The notes under the pieces are model-generated. The model made no database searches, was not told the DNA's origin, and was given only the letters and a program-made list of their open reading frames with translations. Source: Comamonas terrae (lineage in GTDB: Bacteria > Pseudomonadota > Gammaproteobacteria > Burkholderiales > Burkholderiaceae_C). From it: DNA of 64,000 bases. Shown here piece by piece: positions 1 to 8,195 of the stretch. How positions within the stretch are numbered: the stretch's first letter is position 1; every line of letters begins with the position of its first letter. The stretch covers positions 1 to 64,000 of the forward strand of contig NZ_BCNT01000008.1 in assembly GCF_001544075.1 (NCBI RefSeq), read 5' to 3'. The position numbers and the translations under genes are program-made.

Positions 1-16
1 CTCGCCGCAGAAAAAA

Positions 17-546
17 GTGGATTGCGCGCTCGCCCTTGTTGCCTGTGAACGACCAATGACGTCGGTCTGCTCGGTGCAGGGCGTGTCGCGCTCGATTCTG
101 CATGTGCGGCATCACCGCTCTGGCCACTGGCAGGACAGCCGCAGAAGCCGAACTCCAACCCCGGATGAGCTCTTGCTGGCCGACCTGCGGCGCCACATTG
201 CCGAGGCTATCGCCGCGGCGGTGCGCTGCTCGATCGAGAGAGGCGATCGCAAGGGCAACAGGCGCCGAACCAAAAGCGCGCATCCACTGGGCCATGGCGC
301 AGCATCGACTGGTGTTGGCCAAAGAGCCCAAGCGGCGGCATTCGAGCCGCATTCACGCTGGTCAAGTCAGTGTGCCGATGAGCAACATGCGCAGGTGCTC
401 TGACGGCTTTGAGATCAAGTGCGATTCGGGGGGCAGTCACAGCCTCCTTCGCAAAGGACTGCTACGACAGAGAGATCCTGGTCTGGCGAGCTTGGGAGGG
501 AGAGGGACTTGCGGGAGAGCCTGTGCCCCACAGGCTGGTCAGGAGT
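17..546 (+). pseudogene. IS3-family transposase OrfB remnant, frameshifted
   Basis: A broken transposase of the IS3 family (DDE integrase, OrfB). The N-terminal part reads from about position 17 (ALALVACERPMTSV, then GVSRSILHVR). After about position 200 the recognisable protein continues in another frame (MAQHRLVLAKEPKRRHSSRIH at 294-356, then CSDGFEIKCDSGG near 400-440), which is the typical run into the catalytic core. Downstream the sequence decays through more frame changes (about 440-546), and the 3' part of the element is missing. No intact inverted repeat was found. It marks the left side of the accessory island. The family call is from remembered protein similarity. Confidence 0.75.
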
Positions 547-576
547 TGTAGTTGCAGTGACTTAGGATCGAGTTAA

Positions 577-825
577 CGCTCTACTGTCGATGCAGGATTC
601 ACCTTCATCAGTCTTTCCACTCCGCACAACAAGGTTCGTAGGCTAAAAAATCCAGGCGTCGTCGCGCGCAGTAGTCCGAGAAATCTTCGCGAGGCTAGAG
701 CTAACATGCAGGATGCAGACCAAGAGCTGGAGCTCGCTCCCTCCGCTGTAAGCGTGAAGACTCGTTTTATGCGATGCATGATGCGCATCACGGTGAAGCG
801 TTCCAGCACCTACGGCGAAAATTAA
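577..825 (+). other. Open fragment without a start, unrecognised
   Basis: Between the IS remnant and dgkA there is no gene I can name. One plus-strand frame is open from 577 to a TAA at 823-825. It gives an Arg/Ser-rich peptide ending in VKRSSTYGEN, with internal ATGs but no obvious ribosome binding site. It could be the tail of a gene cut by the upstream IS remnant. Coding is uncertain. Confidence 0.2.
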
Positions 826-1223
826 ATAGTATTTTTATAAATCAAAGAACCCCAAACTACCAGGCAAAAAATAATTGTCATTAATACAGAAGCACTCCCC
901 AAGTCTTTGGCTTTCCTGGAAAGCTCGTGATATTGGAATCCTACTCTATCTATTGCAGACTCTATCGCAGAATTAATTACTTCAACGATCATCAAAAACC
1001 AAATACAAGAGATCAGAAGCAATTTCTCCATCATGGATCGCCCAATCAATTGAGCCAATGGAAGCGAAATCATAAACAATATCACCTCAAGGCGGAATGC
1101 AGGCTCTAACCACGCATCCTTTATACCCGACCATGAGTACTTTGATGCATGCCAGACTCTAGAAAATCCTTTTCTATTCTTTTGAATATTATTAAAGATG
1201 TTGGCTTTCGAGTTGTTTTCCAT
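822..1223 (-). CDS. dgkA: Diacylglycerol kinase
   Basis: Small inner-membrane kinase of 133 residues that phosphorylates diacylglycerol to phosphatidic acid, recycling the lipid left over when phosphoethanolamine or phosphoglycerol head groups are transferred. The family signature is visible in the middle (EVINSAIESAIDRVG, followed by KAKDLGSASV), with three hydrophobic helices and a C-terminal helix (LMTIIFCLVVWGSLIY). I chose the ATG at 1223 (MENNSKANIF) over an upstream TTG. The start overlaps the 3' end of the PAP2 gene by about 30 bases, so the two are co-transcribed. AT-rich relative to the rest of the window. With a phosphoethanolamine transferase about 4.4 kb away it fits a lipid A modification set, as dgkA does beside some mcr genes. 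Confidence 0.92.
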   Translation of the reverse strand: MENNSKANIFNNIQKNRKGFSRVWHASKYSWSGIKDAWLEPAFRLEVILFMISLPLAQLIGRSMMEKLLLISCIWFLMIVEVINSAIESAIDRVGFQYHELSRKAKDLGSASVLMTIIFCLVVWGSLIYKNTI

Positions 1224-1926
1224 TTTTAACAGTATATTTCTTGATGCTAAAGAATATAAACAAAAGTGTGGCAATCAACCAACAAATGAAAATCGTGGCA
1301 ATGTCATGAGAAATGAAATGGGCTCCTCTCAATTGTTGAGAGATACCAAATGTCAACCCAACCATAATGCCGCACAGCAATCCTAACCATCGATACTTAG
1401 GGATGATCATCTTAAAGAAGAAATATAAACTAACCCAGGCATAGCCAGCGCTCGCATGACCAGCCGGAAAGCATTTTCCGCTCCCCATTTCTTGAGGCCT
1501 GTGCTCGAAAAGACCAATAAAAGGGCGATCGCCACCAAATTGATTTAAATTCCATGGACAATCCATATTTGTTAATGCCTTAAGAAGGCTCACCAAAATT
1601 ACACTGACCAAACAAGATAAAATCAGGTAAAGCAGCGGAGACCGCCATTTTTTTCGCTGCTCAGATTTGGAGGCAAGTACAAATATATATAGTGCAATGA
1701 TCACAACGATTGCTAGGGTGCTCAGATGCTTTCCACCCTTATGAAGCAATTTGTTTGTAACCCAATGATCATTCAATGACCATTCATAACCCTGGAGTGC
1801 GTATATCTTCGCGGCAACGAGACTATCTCCTCCTAGATACATGAAATAATAAAAAGTTAGCGCCAGGAAAGTAATCGGAATCAGCAAATGATTTACAAAG
1901 AATTTTTTATTTATATTATTTGACAT
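1192..1926 (-). CDS. PAP2-family membrane phosphatase
   Basis: Integral membrane phosphatase of 244 residues of the type 2 phosphatidic acid phosphatase family. The three catalytic blocks are readable: a K...DRP block (KALTNMDCPW, then GGDRPF), a PSGH-like block written CFPAGHASAGYAW, and a C-terminal block RGAHFISHDIATIF carrying the second histidine and an aspartate. About six transmembrane helices surround them. Such enzymes dephosphorylate phosphatidic acid, undecaprenyl pyrophosphate or lipid A. The substrate cannot be told here. It precedes and overlaps dgkA on the same strand. PAP2 genes often accompany phosphoethanolamine transferases (for example mcr-1), which matches the transferase at 6.4-8.1 kb. 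Confidence 0.88.
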   Translation of the reverse strand: MSNNINKKFFVNHLLIPITFLALTFYYFMYLGGDSLVAAKIYALQGYEWSLNDHWVTNKLLHKGGKHLSTLAIVVIIALYIFVLASKSEQRKKWRSPLLYLILSCLVSVILVSLLKALTNMDCPWNLNQFGGDRPFIGLFEHRPQEMGSGKCFPAGHASAGYAWVSLYFFFKMIIPKYRWLGLLCGIMVGLTFGISQQLRGAHFISHDIATIFICWLIATLLFIFFSIKKYTVKNGKQLESQHL

Positions 1927-2023
1927 CTTCCATCTTATCGCTTTTGAACATATTCATTATTTCCAACAATGAAATTTTTGAAAATAATCTTGTCGCGAAT
2001 TTTATTTTCACTACCACTTGAAT

Positions 2024-2052
2024 TAAAAAAAGAGCGCAAGTAAATGCGCTCT
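2024..2052 (-). terminator. Rho-independent terminator downstream of flgB
   Basis: A perfect 8-bp inverted repeat, AGAGCGCA (2031-2038) and TGCGCTCT (2045-2052), with a 6-base loop. Read on the minus strand it is followed by six T residues (2025-2030 complement). It lies just after the flgB stop codon and separates flgB from the PAP2-dgkA pair, so those two groups are transcribed separately. Confidence 0.8.
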
Positions 2053-2074
2053 GTGAATGACCAACTTAATAAAA

Positions 2075-2458
2075 TTATACTAATTTCGATAGCATTTGCC
2101 CCATCTCTACATATTCATCGACAGCTTGACTCATAGCGAATTGCGTACGGATGGCATTAGCTGTAAATGAAGCTCTCTCTTGATCGAGATCAACCGTATT
2201 TCTATCCATGGCATTCTGAGAAACAGGGCGAAATGCAATCTGAGGATCAATTGATGTTGGAGCTATGTTACCGAGGTGAGACTTATTCGTAGACTGCACT
2301 GTCAGCATTTGCCTTTGCGTCTCTTCAAGCGCAGCCTTGAAGTCTATATCTTTCGCCTGATATCCAGGAGTGTCAGCATTCGCAATATTGCTTGCTAATA
2401 CTTCCATCCTCTTAACTCTAAGATATAGAGCGGCATCCTCGAATCTAAGAGAATCCAT
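2075..2458 (-). CDS. flgB: Orphan FlgB-like flagellar rod protein
   Basis: A 127-residue protein matching the proximal rod protein FlgB. The N-terminal flagellar rod motif is clear (RMEVLASNIANADTPGYQAKDIDFK) and the C-terminal coiled coil is present (ANAIRTQFAMSQAVDEYVEMGQML). In flagellar operons flgB is followed by flgC and the rest of the rod and hook genes. Here it stands alone among metal-resistance and lipid genes, with its own terminator and with the AGATTACA repeats upstream. A flagellar role is therefore doubtful, and I infer recruitment into the metal-response island. Length is close to normal, so it is not a fragment. Confidence 0.88.
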   Translation of the reverse strand: MDSLRFEDAALYLRVKRMEVLASNIANADTPGYQAKDIDFKAALEETQRQMLTVQSTNKSHLGNIAPTSIDPQIAFRPVSQNAMDRNTVDLDQERASFTANAIRTQFAMSQAVDEYVEMGQMLSKLV

Positions 2459-2513
2459 AGGATTTTTCTAGTAAATTTCGAAGCCTCAATGGTAGCTAAA
2501 TTGCCTTCCCCGC

Positions 2514-2587
2514 AAGATTACATTTTTGACACTATTCAGCCATTTACATGGTCTGAAGATTACATTTTTGACACCTTTCTGTAATCT
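2514..2587 (-). promoter_or_regulatory. Direct-repeat regulator box upstream of flgB
   Basis: A perfect 19-bp direct repeat, AAGATTACATTTTTGACAC, at 2514-2532 and 2556-2574. The copies start 42 bases apart, about four helical turns. The second copy is followed by TGTAATCT (2580-2587), making an inverted repeat with AGATTACA (2557-2564). This is the layout of an OmpR-family response regulator binding site. The same octamer recurs twice between the czcE-like gene and the phosphoethanolamine transferase. The regulator itself is not in the window. Confidence 0.65.
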
Positions 2588-2639
2588 GAACCTTCAGGAG
2601 AACAGAGATCAACCCACCGATCAGCTGTTCTCCAAAGTT

Positions 2640-2912
2640 CTAAGCAGACTTTCCGCAGTTTGCGCAAAAACGCGATCCAAGCGCCATCTGGACGCCGCAT
2701 GCATTGCAGGCCTGGGGGGCTAGCCCGCTTCCGCACTGTTGACAGAACCGTGCTTGGGGAGAGCTTTGAGCTCGGCAGTTGGGACAAATGGTGGCACCGG
2801 GCACTGCTGGGTCATTGCAGGCGACAGGTGTCCGTTTTTGATGATGACCATTCCCATGATGATCGCCACCAGATCGGTGATGGCCTCCGAGTAGGCGTTC
2901 AAAAAAGCTCAT
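2640..2912 (-). CDS. His-rich double zinc-ribbon protein
   Basis: A 90-residue cytoplasmic protein. The first 30 residues carry a His/Gly-rich stretch (GGHHRSGGDHHGNGHHQKR). The rest holds CxxC pairs of two zinc ribbons (CPNCRAQ with CQQCGSG, then CNACGVQ with CANCGKS). I start at the ATG at 2912 (MSFFERLLGG) rather than one four codons upstream. It lies about 50 bases downstream of cadA on the same strand, so it is probably the distal gene of the cadA operon. Metal storage or sensing is an inference from the ligand content. No family function is known to me. Confidence 0.7.
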   Translation of the reverse strand: MSFFERLLGGHHRSGGDHHGNGHHQKRTPVACNDPAVPGATICPNCRAQSSPQARFCQQCGSGLAPQACNACGVQMALGSRFCANCGKSA

Positions 2913-2960
2913 GACTATCCTCACATTCCAAGTTGGTGCACACGAAAATCTCTATTGAAT

Positions 2961-5192
2961 TCAGGACTTTGGCACTTTTCCAAGCAGCCTTAGTCCATTG
3001 ACGACAACCAAGAGACTTGCCCCCATGTCTGCGAATACCGCCATCCACATGGACGCATTCCCGAACACTGCCAAAACTAGAAATACGGCCTTGATACCAA
3101 GAGCGAGAGTGATGTTTTGCCAAAGGATCGCATGGGTGGACCGAGACAGCTTCACTGTCTCTGCAATCCTTCGCAAGTCATCATTCATCACGACGACGTC
3201 AGCTGCCTCCATCGCTGTATCTGTACCGGCAGCACCCATGGCGACCCCGACGTCGGCTTGAGCCAGCGCTGGGGCATCATTGATGCCATCGCCCGTCATA
3301 GCGGTGAGCCCGTATTGGCTCTGGAGCGTTTTGATGGCAGCTAGCTTGTCCTCCGGTAACAGGTTTCCGCGCGCTTGGTCGATACCAGCTTCACCGGCAA
3401 CTGACGAGGCCGTGGCTTGGTTGTCTCCAGTCAGCATGACTGGGGTGATACCAAGCGCTTTCAATTCAGTTATTGCTTCACGAGAGGAGTCCTTAATCGT
3501 GTCGGCAACTGCAAACAGCGCGATGACTCGTTCTGGGTCGGCAAGCAATGTGACAGTACGGCCGGATTCTTCATGCCGCTTGAGCGTGGCTTCAAGCTCT
3601 GAGGAGCATTGGCCACGTTCCTCAATCAAGCGATGATTCCCTAGTACATAGACTGTTCCACTCAGTTCGGCCTGCACACCTCGTCCAGCAAGTGCCGTGA
3701 AGTTCTGAATGTCTGCGCTGTTAGGCTTCAGGCCCGCTGCGATGGCGCGAGACACAGGATGATCTGAGTGACCAGCGAGAGCTGCTGCCACCGACTCCGC
3801 GGTATCAAGGCTGCTCGCGGCATCAACCAACGACCAGTCCACAAGGCGCGGCTTGCCCTCAGTAATTGTTCCGGTCTTGTCCAGCGCGATTGCCTTAAGC
3901 TTGCGCGCCTCTTCCAGATAGATACCGCCTTTGATCAAAATACCACGGCGGGCTGCTGCCGCTAAGCCGCTCACAATCGTCACTGGTGTGGAAATGACGA
4001 GTGCGCAGGGGCAAGCGATAACTAGCAGAACCAGTGCCTTATAGACGGCCTGCATCCACGTCCAGCCAAGTAGCCAGGGGCCTACCAATGCTACGACTAC
4101 GGCGATAACGAAAATTGCAGGTGTGTAAATTGCAGCAAATCGATCAACGAACCCCTGAGTAGGCGCTCGAGTCGCTTGTGCTTGCTCAACGGCATGAATA
4201 ATCCTCGCCAACGTCGAGTTGGAGGCCAATGCAGTAACTTCAAACTCAAAGGTTCCAGACTCGTTGATGGTGCCTGCAAACACTGGGTCACCCGCCGCCT
4301 TGTCAACGGGGATACTTTCACCAGTTACGGGGGCCTGGTTGATGCTCGTTTGCCCTGTCTGAACGACTCCATCCATAGGAACGCGCTCACCTGGCTTGAC
4401 TCGCAGCGTCGAGCCCACTGCGATTTGTGCAACTGCGACGGTTAGCCAACTACCGTCACTTTGGAGAACCGATGCTTGGTCCGGAGCCATCGCAAGCAAC
4501 CCCTGAATGGCATTGCGGGCCCGATCGACTGCTCTCGCCTCGATTGCCTCGGCGATGGCATACAACGCCATCACCATCGCCGCTTCAGGCCATTGACCGA
4601 TGACGAACGCACCAGTCACAGCAACAGTCATCAATGCATTGATGTTCAGCTTGCCACGACGAAGTGCTCCAAACCCTTTTTTATAGACGTCAAAGCCCGC
4701 AAGCCAAATCGCAATCGCGGCGACCGCAAAGCCGGCGACTTTCCAAGCCATGGTTTCTGGCGCGAAGTAGCCGACACCTTCAGCAGCGATAGCAAGAGCA
4801 AGCGCCGCGACCAACTTTGGAGTTGTGCCACGCACAAGCTCATGGTCGTGGCCATCTCCAGCTGCATGGCTTGAGTCCGCCGTGTTTGATGAGATCAGCT
4901 TTGGCTCAAAGCCCGCTTCAGTGATCGCCAACAATGCGGCAGCAAGGGCATCAGTGTCCGCGTCAATTTTGAGAGTCCTCTGCGAGAGCTGGAATCGGAG
5001 TCCCCGGATACCTGCAATTGGTTCAAGTGCACGACGTATCTCAGCTTCCTCGCCAGCGCAGTCCATTGTCGGAATGCGGTAAGTTAGCCCTCTATCCAAC
5101 GGAGCTGCCACCGGGCTCGGGGTAGTGTGTGAGCTGCAGCAATCCGTTGTGGCGGTACTAAGCGTGTTGTCATCAATGTTTGGGTGCTTCAT
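2961..5192 (-). CDS. cadA: Cd2+/Zn2+/Pb2+-exporting P1B-type ATPase
   Basis: A 743-residue heavy-metal P-type ATPase that pumps divalent soft metals out across the inner membrane. The N-terminal metal-binding domain has the MDCAGEEAEIR signature of Zn/Cd/Pb pumps (one Cys plus acidic residues rather than CxxC). Then come the membrane helices with the CPC ion site (ACPCALVISTP, near residue 393), the phosphorylation motif DKTGT (near 436), TGDN, and the hinge motif TGDGINDAPALA (near 636). Full length, no frameshift. The start at 5192 has an AGGAGA site a few bases upstream. It is divergent from cadR, with a MerR-type operator between them. Confidence 0.95.
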   Translation of the reverse strand: MKHPNIDDNTLSTATTDCCSSHTTPSPVAAPLDRGLTYRIPTMDCAGEEAEIRRALEPIAGIRGLRFQLSQRTLKIDADTDALAAALLAITEAGFEPKLISSNTADSSHAAGDGHDHELVRGTTPKLVAALALAIAAEGVGYFAPETMAWKVAGFAVAAIAIWLAGFDVYKKGFGALRRGKLNINALMTVAVTGAFVIGQWPEAAMVMALYAIAEAIEARAVDRARNAIQGLLAMAPDQASVLQSDGSWLTVAVAQIAVGSTLRVKPGERVPMDGVVQTGQTSINQAPVTGESIPVDKAAGDPVFAGTINESGTFEFEVTALASNSTLARIIHAVEQAQATRAPTQGFVDRFAAIYTPAIFVIAVVVALVGPWLLGWTWMQAVYKALVLLVIACPCALVISTPVTIVSGLAAAARRGILIKGGIYLEEARKLKAIALDKTGTITEGKPRLVDWSLVDAASSLDTAESVAAALAGHSDHPVSRAIAAGLKPNSADIQNFTALAGRGVQAELSGTVYVLGNHRLIEERGQCSSELEATLKRHEESGRTVTLLADPERVIALFAVADTIKDSSREAITELKALGITPVMLTGDNQATASSVAGEAGIDQARGNLLPEDKLAAIKTLQSQYGLTAMTGDGINDAPALAQADVGVAMGAAGTDTAMEAADVVVMNDDLRRIAETVKLSRSTHAILWQNITLALGIKAVFLVLAVFGNASMWMAVFADMGASLLVVVNGLRLLGKVPKS

Positions 5193-5218
5193 ACTCGATC
5201 TCCTGTTGACAATGTGGC

Positions 5219-5250
5219 AATTTAAAACCCTGTAGTTGGTATAGAGTCAA
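5219..5250 (-). promoter_or_regulatory. cadA promoter with MerR-type operator
   Basis: Read on the minus strand: -35 TTGACT (complement of 5245-5250), a 20-base spacer, and -10 TAAATT (complement of 5219-5224). The overlong spacer is the hallmark of promoters activated by MerR-family metal sensors. The spacer holds an imperfect dyad, ACCCTGTAG at 5227-5235 and TATAGAGT at 5240-5247, like known CadR/PbrR operators. It should control cadA and, from the other side, cadR itself. Confidence 0.8.
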
Positions 5251-5268
5251 CTCATTTCGAGGTGGTCC

Positions 5269-5715
5269 ATGAAGATTGGTGAACTGGCTGAGGTCACTGG
5301 TACGGCGGTTGAGACCATTCGCTTTTATGAACGCGAGAAGTTGTTGCCTTCGGCTGCTAGAGCTGAAAACAACTACCGGATGTACTCGGCGGAGCACATA
5401 GGCCAACTTGCCTTCATTCGACGCTGCCGGTCACTGGATATGACACTTGATGAAGTACGTGCTTTGCTCTTGCTACGCGAGTCATCTGCGAAGGACTGTG
5501 CAGAAGTCAATGCACTCTTGGACACACACATAGAACATGTCACTCATCGCATTCAAGAACTGAATGCTCTCGTCACTGAACTTCAGACCATTCGTGCAAG
5601 CTGCAGCGCTCCAAAGGCGCTTTCTGAATGCGGCGTTCTTGCAAGACTGGAGACAAGCTCCACGACAAGCAGCGCGTCTACTCGCCCCCAGCGCCATATC
5701 GACGGCGCGCACTAG
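5269..5715 (+). CDS. cadR: MerR-family Cd/Pb-responsive regulator
   Basis: A 148-residue MerR-family activator. The N-terminal winged helix is typical (MKIGELAEVTGTAVETIRFYE, then ENNYRMYS and FIRRCRSLDMTLDEVRALL), followed by a dimerisation coiled coil. Candidate metal ligands are Cys77 in KDCAEV, Cys112 in ASCSAP and Cys121 in ECGVL, which match the cysteine pattern of CadR/PbrR proteins. The C-terminal His143 and His148 recall the second CadR site. Divergently transcribed from cadA across a shared operator, so it probably represses or activates cadA by DNA distortion. Whether Cd, Pb or Zn is the main signal cannot be read from sequence. Confidence 0.93.
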   Translation: MKIGELAEVTGTAVETIRFYEREKLLPSAARAENNYRMYSAEHIGQLAFIRRCRSLDMTLDEVRALLLLRESSAKDCAEVNALLDTHIEHVTHRIQELNALVTELQTIRASCSAPKALSECGVLARLETSSTTSSASTRPQRHIDGAH

Positions 5716-5794
5716 GGAGCCATGCGCCGACCAATTGACCGAGTGGATGCGGCAGGCTCTCATGGCTTTCTATTGTGGTAGACAAGAGCAGCAA

Positions 5795-6184
5795 TCAATG
5801 GCGTTCGAGCTCATTGTTTGCAACGTAGATCTTTAGCGTGCTGCCTGCAAACGCTGCGGGTGCGATCTTCGACAACTCGATGGGCCTGTGACCCATCACA
5901 TCAAATTTCCAGATGAACTGTTCCCCGCCATTGGTGAACGCAACCGTCTCTCCACACACAAGATTGAGATATTGAGTGCTTCGTGTTGTGTCAACAACGC
6001 GTGTGACCTGAGACGCAGCACCTGCTCGTCCAAATGTTTTGTCTGCACCGCGTGTAGTCGAGTTGGTCTTTGCAGTCGTGCTTCCAGACTGACCAACGAA
6101 ACTGCTTTCATTTGCCGATGCTGTCATCCCGACGGTGGCTGAGGACAGCAGGATCGAAGCCAGAATTGCGAGATTAGTTTTCAT
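5795..6184 (-). CDS. CzcE-like periplasmic metal-binding protein
   Basis: A 129-residue secreted protein with a clear signal peptide (residues 1-24, ending in TASA). The mature part resembles CzcE, a small periplasmic metal-binding protein of Cupriavidus metal-resistance clusters: VNLVCGET-like wording in LNLVCGETVAFTNGG, then FIWKFDVMGH and the C-terminal IAPAAFAGSTLKIYVANN. It lies on the opposite strand from cadR, with only about 80 bases between their 3' ends, and is divergent from the phosphoethanolamine transferase, with a candidate response-regulator site between. Role: probably buffering or sensing of metal in the periplasm (inferred). Confidence 0.75.
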   Translation of the reverse strand: MKTNLAILASILLSSATVGMTASANESSFVGQSGSTTAKTNSTTRGADKTFGRAGAASQVTRVVDTTRSTQYLNLVCGETVAFTNGGEQFIWKFDVMGHRPIELSKIAPAAFAGSTLKIYVANNELERH

Positions 6185-6296
6185 GATGAAGAGTCCTTTA
6201 TCAATTACTTGAAGAGTGTCTGAGCGCCTTTCTACCCAGACACATCAAATATATAGACAGGCACTTTACGCAATATAGTCTGCAACATGATATTTT

Positions 6297-6340
6297 TGTA
6301 ATCTACAGCGTGAATTAACCTGATTACTAAAATGTAATCT
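6297..6340. promoter_or_regulatory. Paired TGTAATCT boxes between czcE-like and ept genes
   Basis: The octamer TGTAATCT (the complement of AGATTACA) occurs at 6297-6304 and 6333-6340, 36 bases apart. Both copies are embedded in similar contexts (TTTTTGTAATCT and AAAATGTAATCTGGATGTCAG-like). It lies in the divergent region between the czcE-like gene (ends upstream at 6184) and the phosphoethanolamine transferase (ATG 6436). The same element is upstream of flgB, so both sites are probably bound by one response regulator. Confidence 0.55.
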
Positions 6341-6435
6341 GGATGTCAGATTTCTGTCGGTATTGCACACATAGAGTTCTGTGCCCCTATTCCAAATCGA
6401 ATCTCGATATTTCTATTAGGGTTAATAGGATTTCT

Positions 6436-8109
6436 ATGAGCGCACCAGCATCCGAAGATAATCTTAAACTTCACCGATCAAGAATAGCTTTGTTTTTACA
6501 AAAATCTACCAATCGCCATAAGCTATGGTTAACTATTGTTTCTCTGCTTGCGATGCAAATTGTTTTTGCATCTCTAGGATATGAAGGTAGAAAAATATTA
6601 CAGATAAGTATTCTACTTATACCGACACTATTGCTATTACTAATTCCAATTAATAACTCAAGGTTGAACTTAATTAGAGCATTGCTTGTATGGAGCTTTG
6701 TTCTTGTGTTTTTATTGGACTCAGCAGTTCGAGCGCATCTCATCTCAATGTACGCTGCTGCGCCGGATAGCACGATGGTGGTAAGTGCACTTGCTAACAC
6801 AAATACATCGGAAATTGGAGGCTATATATCCACACACATCCGTGATTTCAGTGGATCCAGTATTATTTTAATAATTTCAGCGGCAATTGCTCTTTGGTTG
6901 TCTTTAAAAGGGGCCAGAAATAAAACAAAGGTCTCTAAAATTGAGTTGATCGCTTTATCCATCATCATCTTAATATCGGCCGTTTCTTACATAAGTAAAC
7001 CATGGAGAAAAATAAATCCTCTTATCTTTTGGTCTAATTTGGCTGAATCCGTAAAGGTTACGAAAGAAAGCTGGACGTCATATGGAAAAGAGCGCGCCTT
7101 AGCACAAAGGTTGGCGAAAAATGAGATTCCTTCAATTGCTAGGAAAGATAAATCCACCGTGGTTCTTGTTATTTCCGAGAGCATAAATCGAGATAACATG
7201 GGAATTTATGGCTATGAAAGGAATACGACACCGATGCTTGAAAAGCTTCAGAAAGATATAGGCGATAGATTTCTCGTTATTCGTAATTCATGGTCCACGG
7301 AAGCAACTACTATTCCGGCCATCGATAGCATGATGAACTTCACAACCGGTGAAACAGATAAGAAGTTAAATATTATTGCTCTCGCGAAAGAAGCAGGATA
7401 TAAGACTTGGTGGATAAGCAATCATGACGATATTGCAATTACGCAGAAGCACGCAGCTATGGCCGACGTGACTTCCATGGAAAATAATAAACCAGGAAGA
7501 TCTAGCAATTCACTTGATGAGATTTTATTGCCTTCATATGAAGAAGCTCTTAAAGATCCACATCCCCAAAAGTTGATTGTTCTACATATGCTGGGGGCTC
7601 ATCCTCATTATCGTCTCCGGTACCCAGAAAAGCAGCCTCAATTTCCCGATGATGAAGTATCAAAAGTAATGTCGGTCGCTGAGCGCTCAATGTGGGTTCA
7701 GCAATTTAGAAACGACTACGACTCGGCTATTCTTTATCAAGACACTGTAGTTGCATCTGTCTTTGAAAAAATAAAAAGTTCCCCATCCAGCGCAGAGGAC
7801 TACAAGTCCGTTATTTACGTATCTGATCACGGGCAGGAGGTTGGTCATCAAACAAATAAAGTTGGTCACAGCCCCAGTACTGCATCCGGTTATAAAATAC
7901 CCACAATAATATGGACATCAACAGGAACTGATGTGGCTTCTAAAAATATTTCCGATAGACCATTTAGAGCTGACTGGCTCGCTTGGACCATGTCGGATCT
8001 AATGGCATTACGTTGGAATAGTTACGATCCATCCCGAAGTATTATCAACTCGAGCTATAGCTGGATTAGTCCACGCTTACCTATAAATGACACAATAACA
8101 GGCAATTAA
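6436..8109 (+). CDS. Phosphoethanolamine transferase (EptA/CptA-like sulfatase fold)
   Basis: A 557-residue inner-membrane enzyme with five N-terminal transmembrane helices and a periplasmic sulfatase-fold domain. Family metal ligands are present: Glu248 in VLVISESINRDNMGIYGY, a Thr cluster at 288-292 (STEATTIPA) that should hold the phosphorylated nucleophile, and Asp464-His465 with His478 in VSDHGQEVGH...VGHS. It should move phosphoethanolamine onto lipid A or core heptose, lowering surface charge and often giving polymyxin resistance. The GYERNTTP wording is closer to CptA/EptC than to MCR. I prefer ATG 6436, not 6343, because 6343 sits directly behind the regulator box. AT-rich, with dgkA and PAP2 nearby. 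Confidence 0.85.
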   Translation: MSAPASEDNLKLHRSRIALFLQKSTNRHKLWLTIVSLLAMQIVFASLGYEGRKILQISILLIPTLLLLLIPINNSRLNLIRALLVWSFVLVFLLDSAVRAHLISMYAAAPDSTMVVSALANTNTSEIGGYISTHIRDFSGSSIILIISAAIALWLSLKGARNKTKVSKIELIALSIIILISAVSYISKPWRKINPLIFWSNLAESVKVTKESWTSYGKERALAQRLAKNEIPSIARKDKSTVVLVISESINRDNMGIYGYERNTTPMLEKLQKDIGDRFLVIRNSWSTEATTIPAIDSMMNFTTGETDKKLNIIALAKEAGYKTWWISNHDDIAITQKHAAMADVTSMENNKPGRSSNSLDEILLPSYEEALKDPHPQKLIVLHMLGAHPHYRLRYPEKQPQFPDDEVSKVMSVAERSMWVQQFRNDYDSAILYQDTVVASVFEKIKSSPSSAEDYKSVIYVSDHGQEVGHQTNKVGHSPSTASGYKIPTIIWTSTGTDVASKNISDRPFRADWLAWTMSDLMALRWNSYDPSRSIINSSYSWISPRLPINDTITGN

Positions 8110-8195
8110 TACATGAAAGAAGACTGGCTTGAGGAAATGCCTAGAACCGATCAAGCCAGCCGCCAAAGCTAGATAATTTACTTCTGGATATAAAC

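Noticed and set aside
8124..8159. Inverted repeat CTGGCTTGA / TCAAGCCAG after the transferase gene
   Set aside because: Perfect 9-bp arms but an 18-base loop and no T-run; not enough to call a terminator.
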